A stretch of DNA of 64,000 nt from Bradyrhizobium sp. GTDB taxonomy: Bacteria > Pseudomonadota > Alphaproteobacteria > Rhizobiales > Xanthobacteraceae. Both the position numbers and the translations under genes were made by a program. The notes under the pieces are model-generated. The model was not told where the DNA came from. It made no database searches and worked only from the letters and a program-made list of their open reading frames with translations. The stretch is taken from assembly GCF_027307225.1 (NCBI RefSeq), contig NZ_DAHUXJ010000106.1, forward strand, positions 53,499 to 117,498. Reading direction: 5' to 3'. Below are positions 63,858-64,000 of the stretch, one piece after another. How positions within the stretch are numbered: position 1 is the first letter of the stretch; each line of letters starts with the position of its first letter.

Positions 63858-64000
63858 CAAGTGCTCCGATTCCGAAGTTCGTATCATATTGCGGCTCCAC
63901 GTTTACGAACTTCGGAATCAAAGGAGCACTAGCCAATTATATGATTCTAGTGCGGTTTAGAATTTGAAGTTCCTATGACGAGGTCACCGCGAAACTGATA
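63858..64000 (+). repeat. Twin-hairpin repeat, copy 9 (A+B), cut by window end
   Basis: Hairpin A: CAAGTGCTCC (63858-63867) and GGAGCACTAG (63923-63932), inner GATTCCGAAGTTCG pair. Spacer CCAATTATATGATT. Hairpin B begins CTAGTGCGGT (63947-63956) and GAATTTGAAGTTC; its right arm lies beyond the window. It is close to the first half of the 37117 array. Confidence 0.9.

Noticed and set aside
63789..63887. N-terminal extension of the osmoprotectant ATPase
   Set aside because: It is read from the repeat and lacks a binding site; MSDAALIAF is the natural start.

Overview
The window looks like chromosomal DNA of a Bradyrhizobium-type alphaproteobacterium (Nitrobacteraceae). The evidence is high GC, a circularly permuted two-piece tmRNA whose tag ends ANDNYAPVAQAA, the block thyA-folA-hflK-hflC-degP-serB-miaA-ilvB-ilvN-ilvC, DUF2336/DUF4169/DUF2065 proteins, and many dispersed palindromic repeats. 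No phage, plasmid, transposase or CRISPR genes are seen. Species is inferred, not proven.

Layout: 1-10 kb holds envelope and transport genes: a partial LTXXQ periplasmic protein, an orphan TAXI binding protein, an L,D-transpeptidase, an ABC-2 exporter pair, a branched-chain amino-acid type binding protein and a DUF2336 pair. 10-20 kb holds a NodU-like carbamoyltransferase, a UvrD/PcrA helicase with a palindromic repeat inserted in its reading frame, an amidase, a CBS protein, a thioesterase and a D-lactate-dehydrogenase-like flavoprotein. 20-28 kb holds a rhodanese, an MFS transporter, a cytochrome P450 and a giant AsmA protein. 28-31 kb is a compact reverse-strand run: RHH protein, DUF4169, fumC, sspB and ssrA. 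31-34.5 kb holds a split chromate transporter and thyA-GNAT-folA. 34.6-41.2 kb is the membrane quality-control block hflK-hflC-DUF2065-degP, then serB and miaA.

41.2-48.9 kb is a branched-chain amino-acid cluster: a promoter, an Ile/Leu/Val-rich leader peptide with a terminator, ilvB, a threonine dehydratase, ilvN, a methyltransferase, EamA and LysE exporters, and ilvC followed by a second vestigial copy of its own 3' end. 49-54 kb holds an ArsR/AHSA1 pair, an AraC regulator, a zinc-ribbon metallo-beta-lactamase protein, an ABC-F ATPase and a small orphan transcript-like locus. 54-64 kb holds a CzcA-type RND pump without partners, a TPR protein, a repeat-bounded methyltransferase, a membrane J-protein, a decayed oxidoreductase remnant and an osmoprotectant ABC transporter.

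The most striking signal is a family of modular twin-hairpin repeats of about 160-170 bp (eight loci, one a tandem pair, plus one half copy). The arms of each hairpin covary between copies, the loops are conserved and oriented, and the outer ends are CTAGTG-like. Several copies supply stop codons, the last codons or Shine-Dalgarno-like sequence to neighbouring genes. A second two-hairpin family built on CATTCCGGG has entered the uvrD coding sequence in frame.
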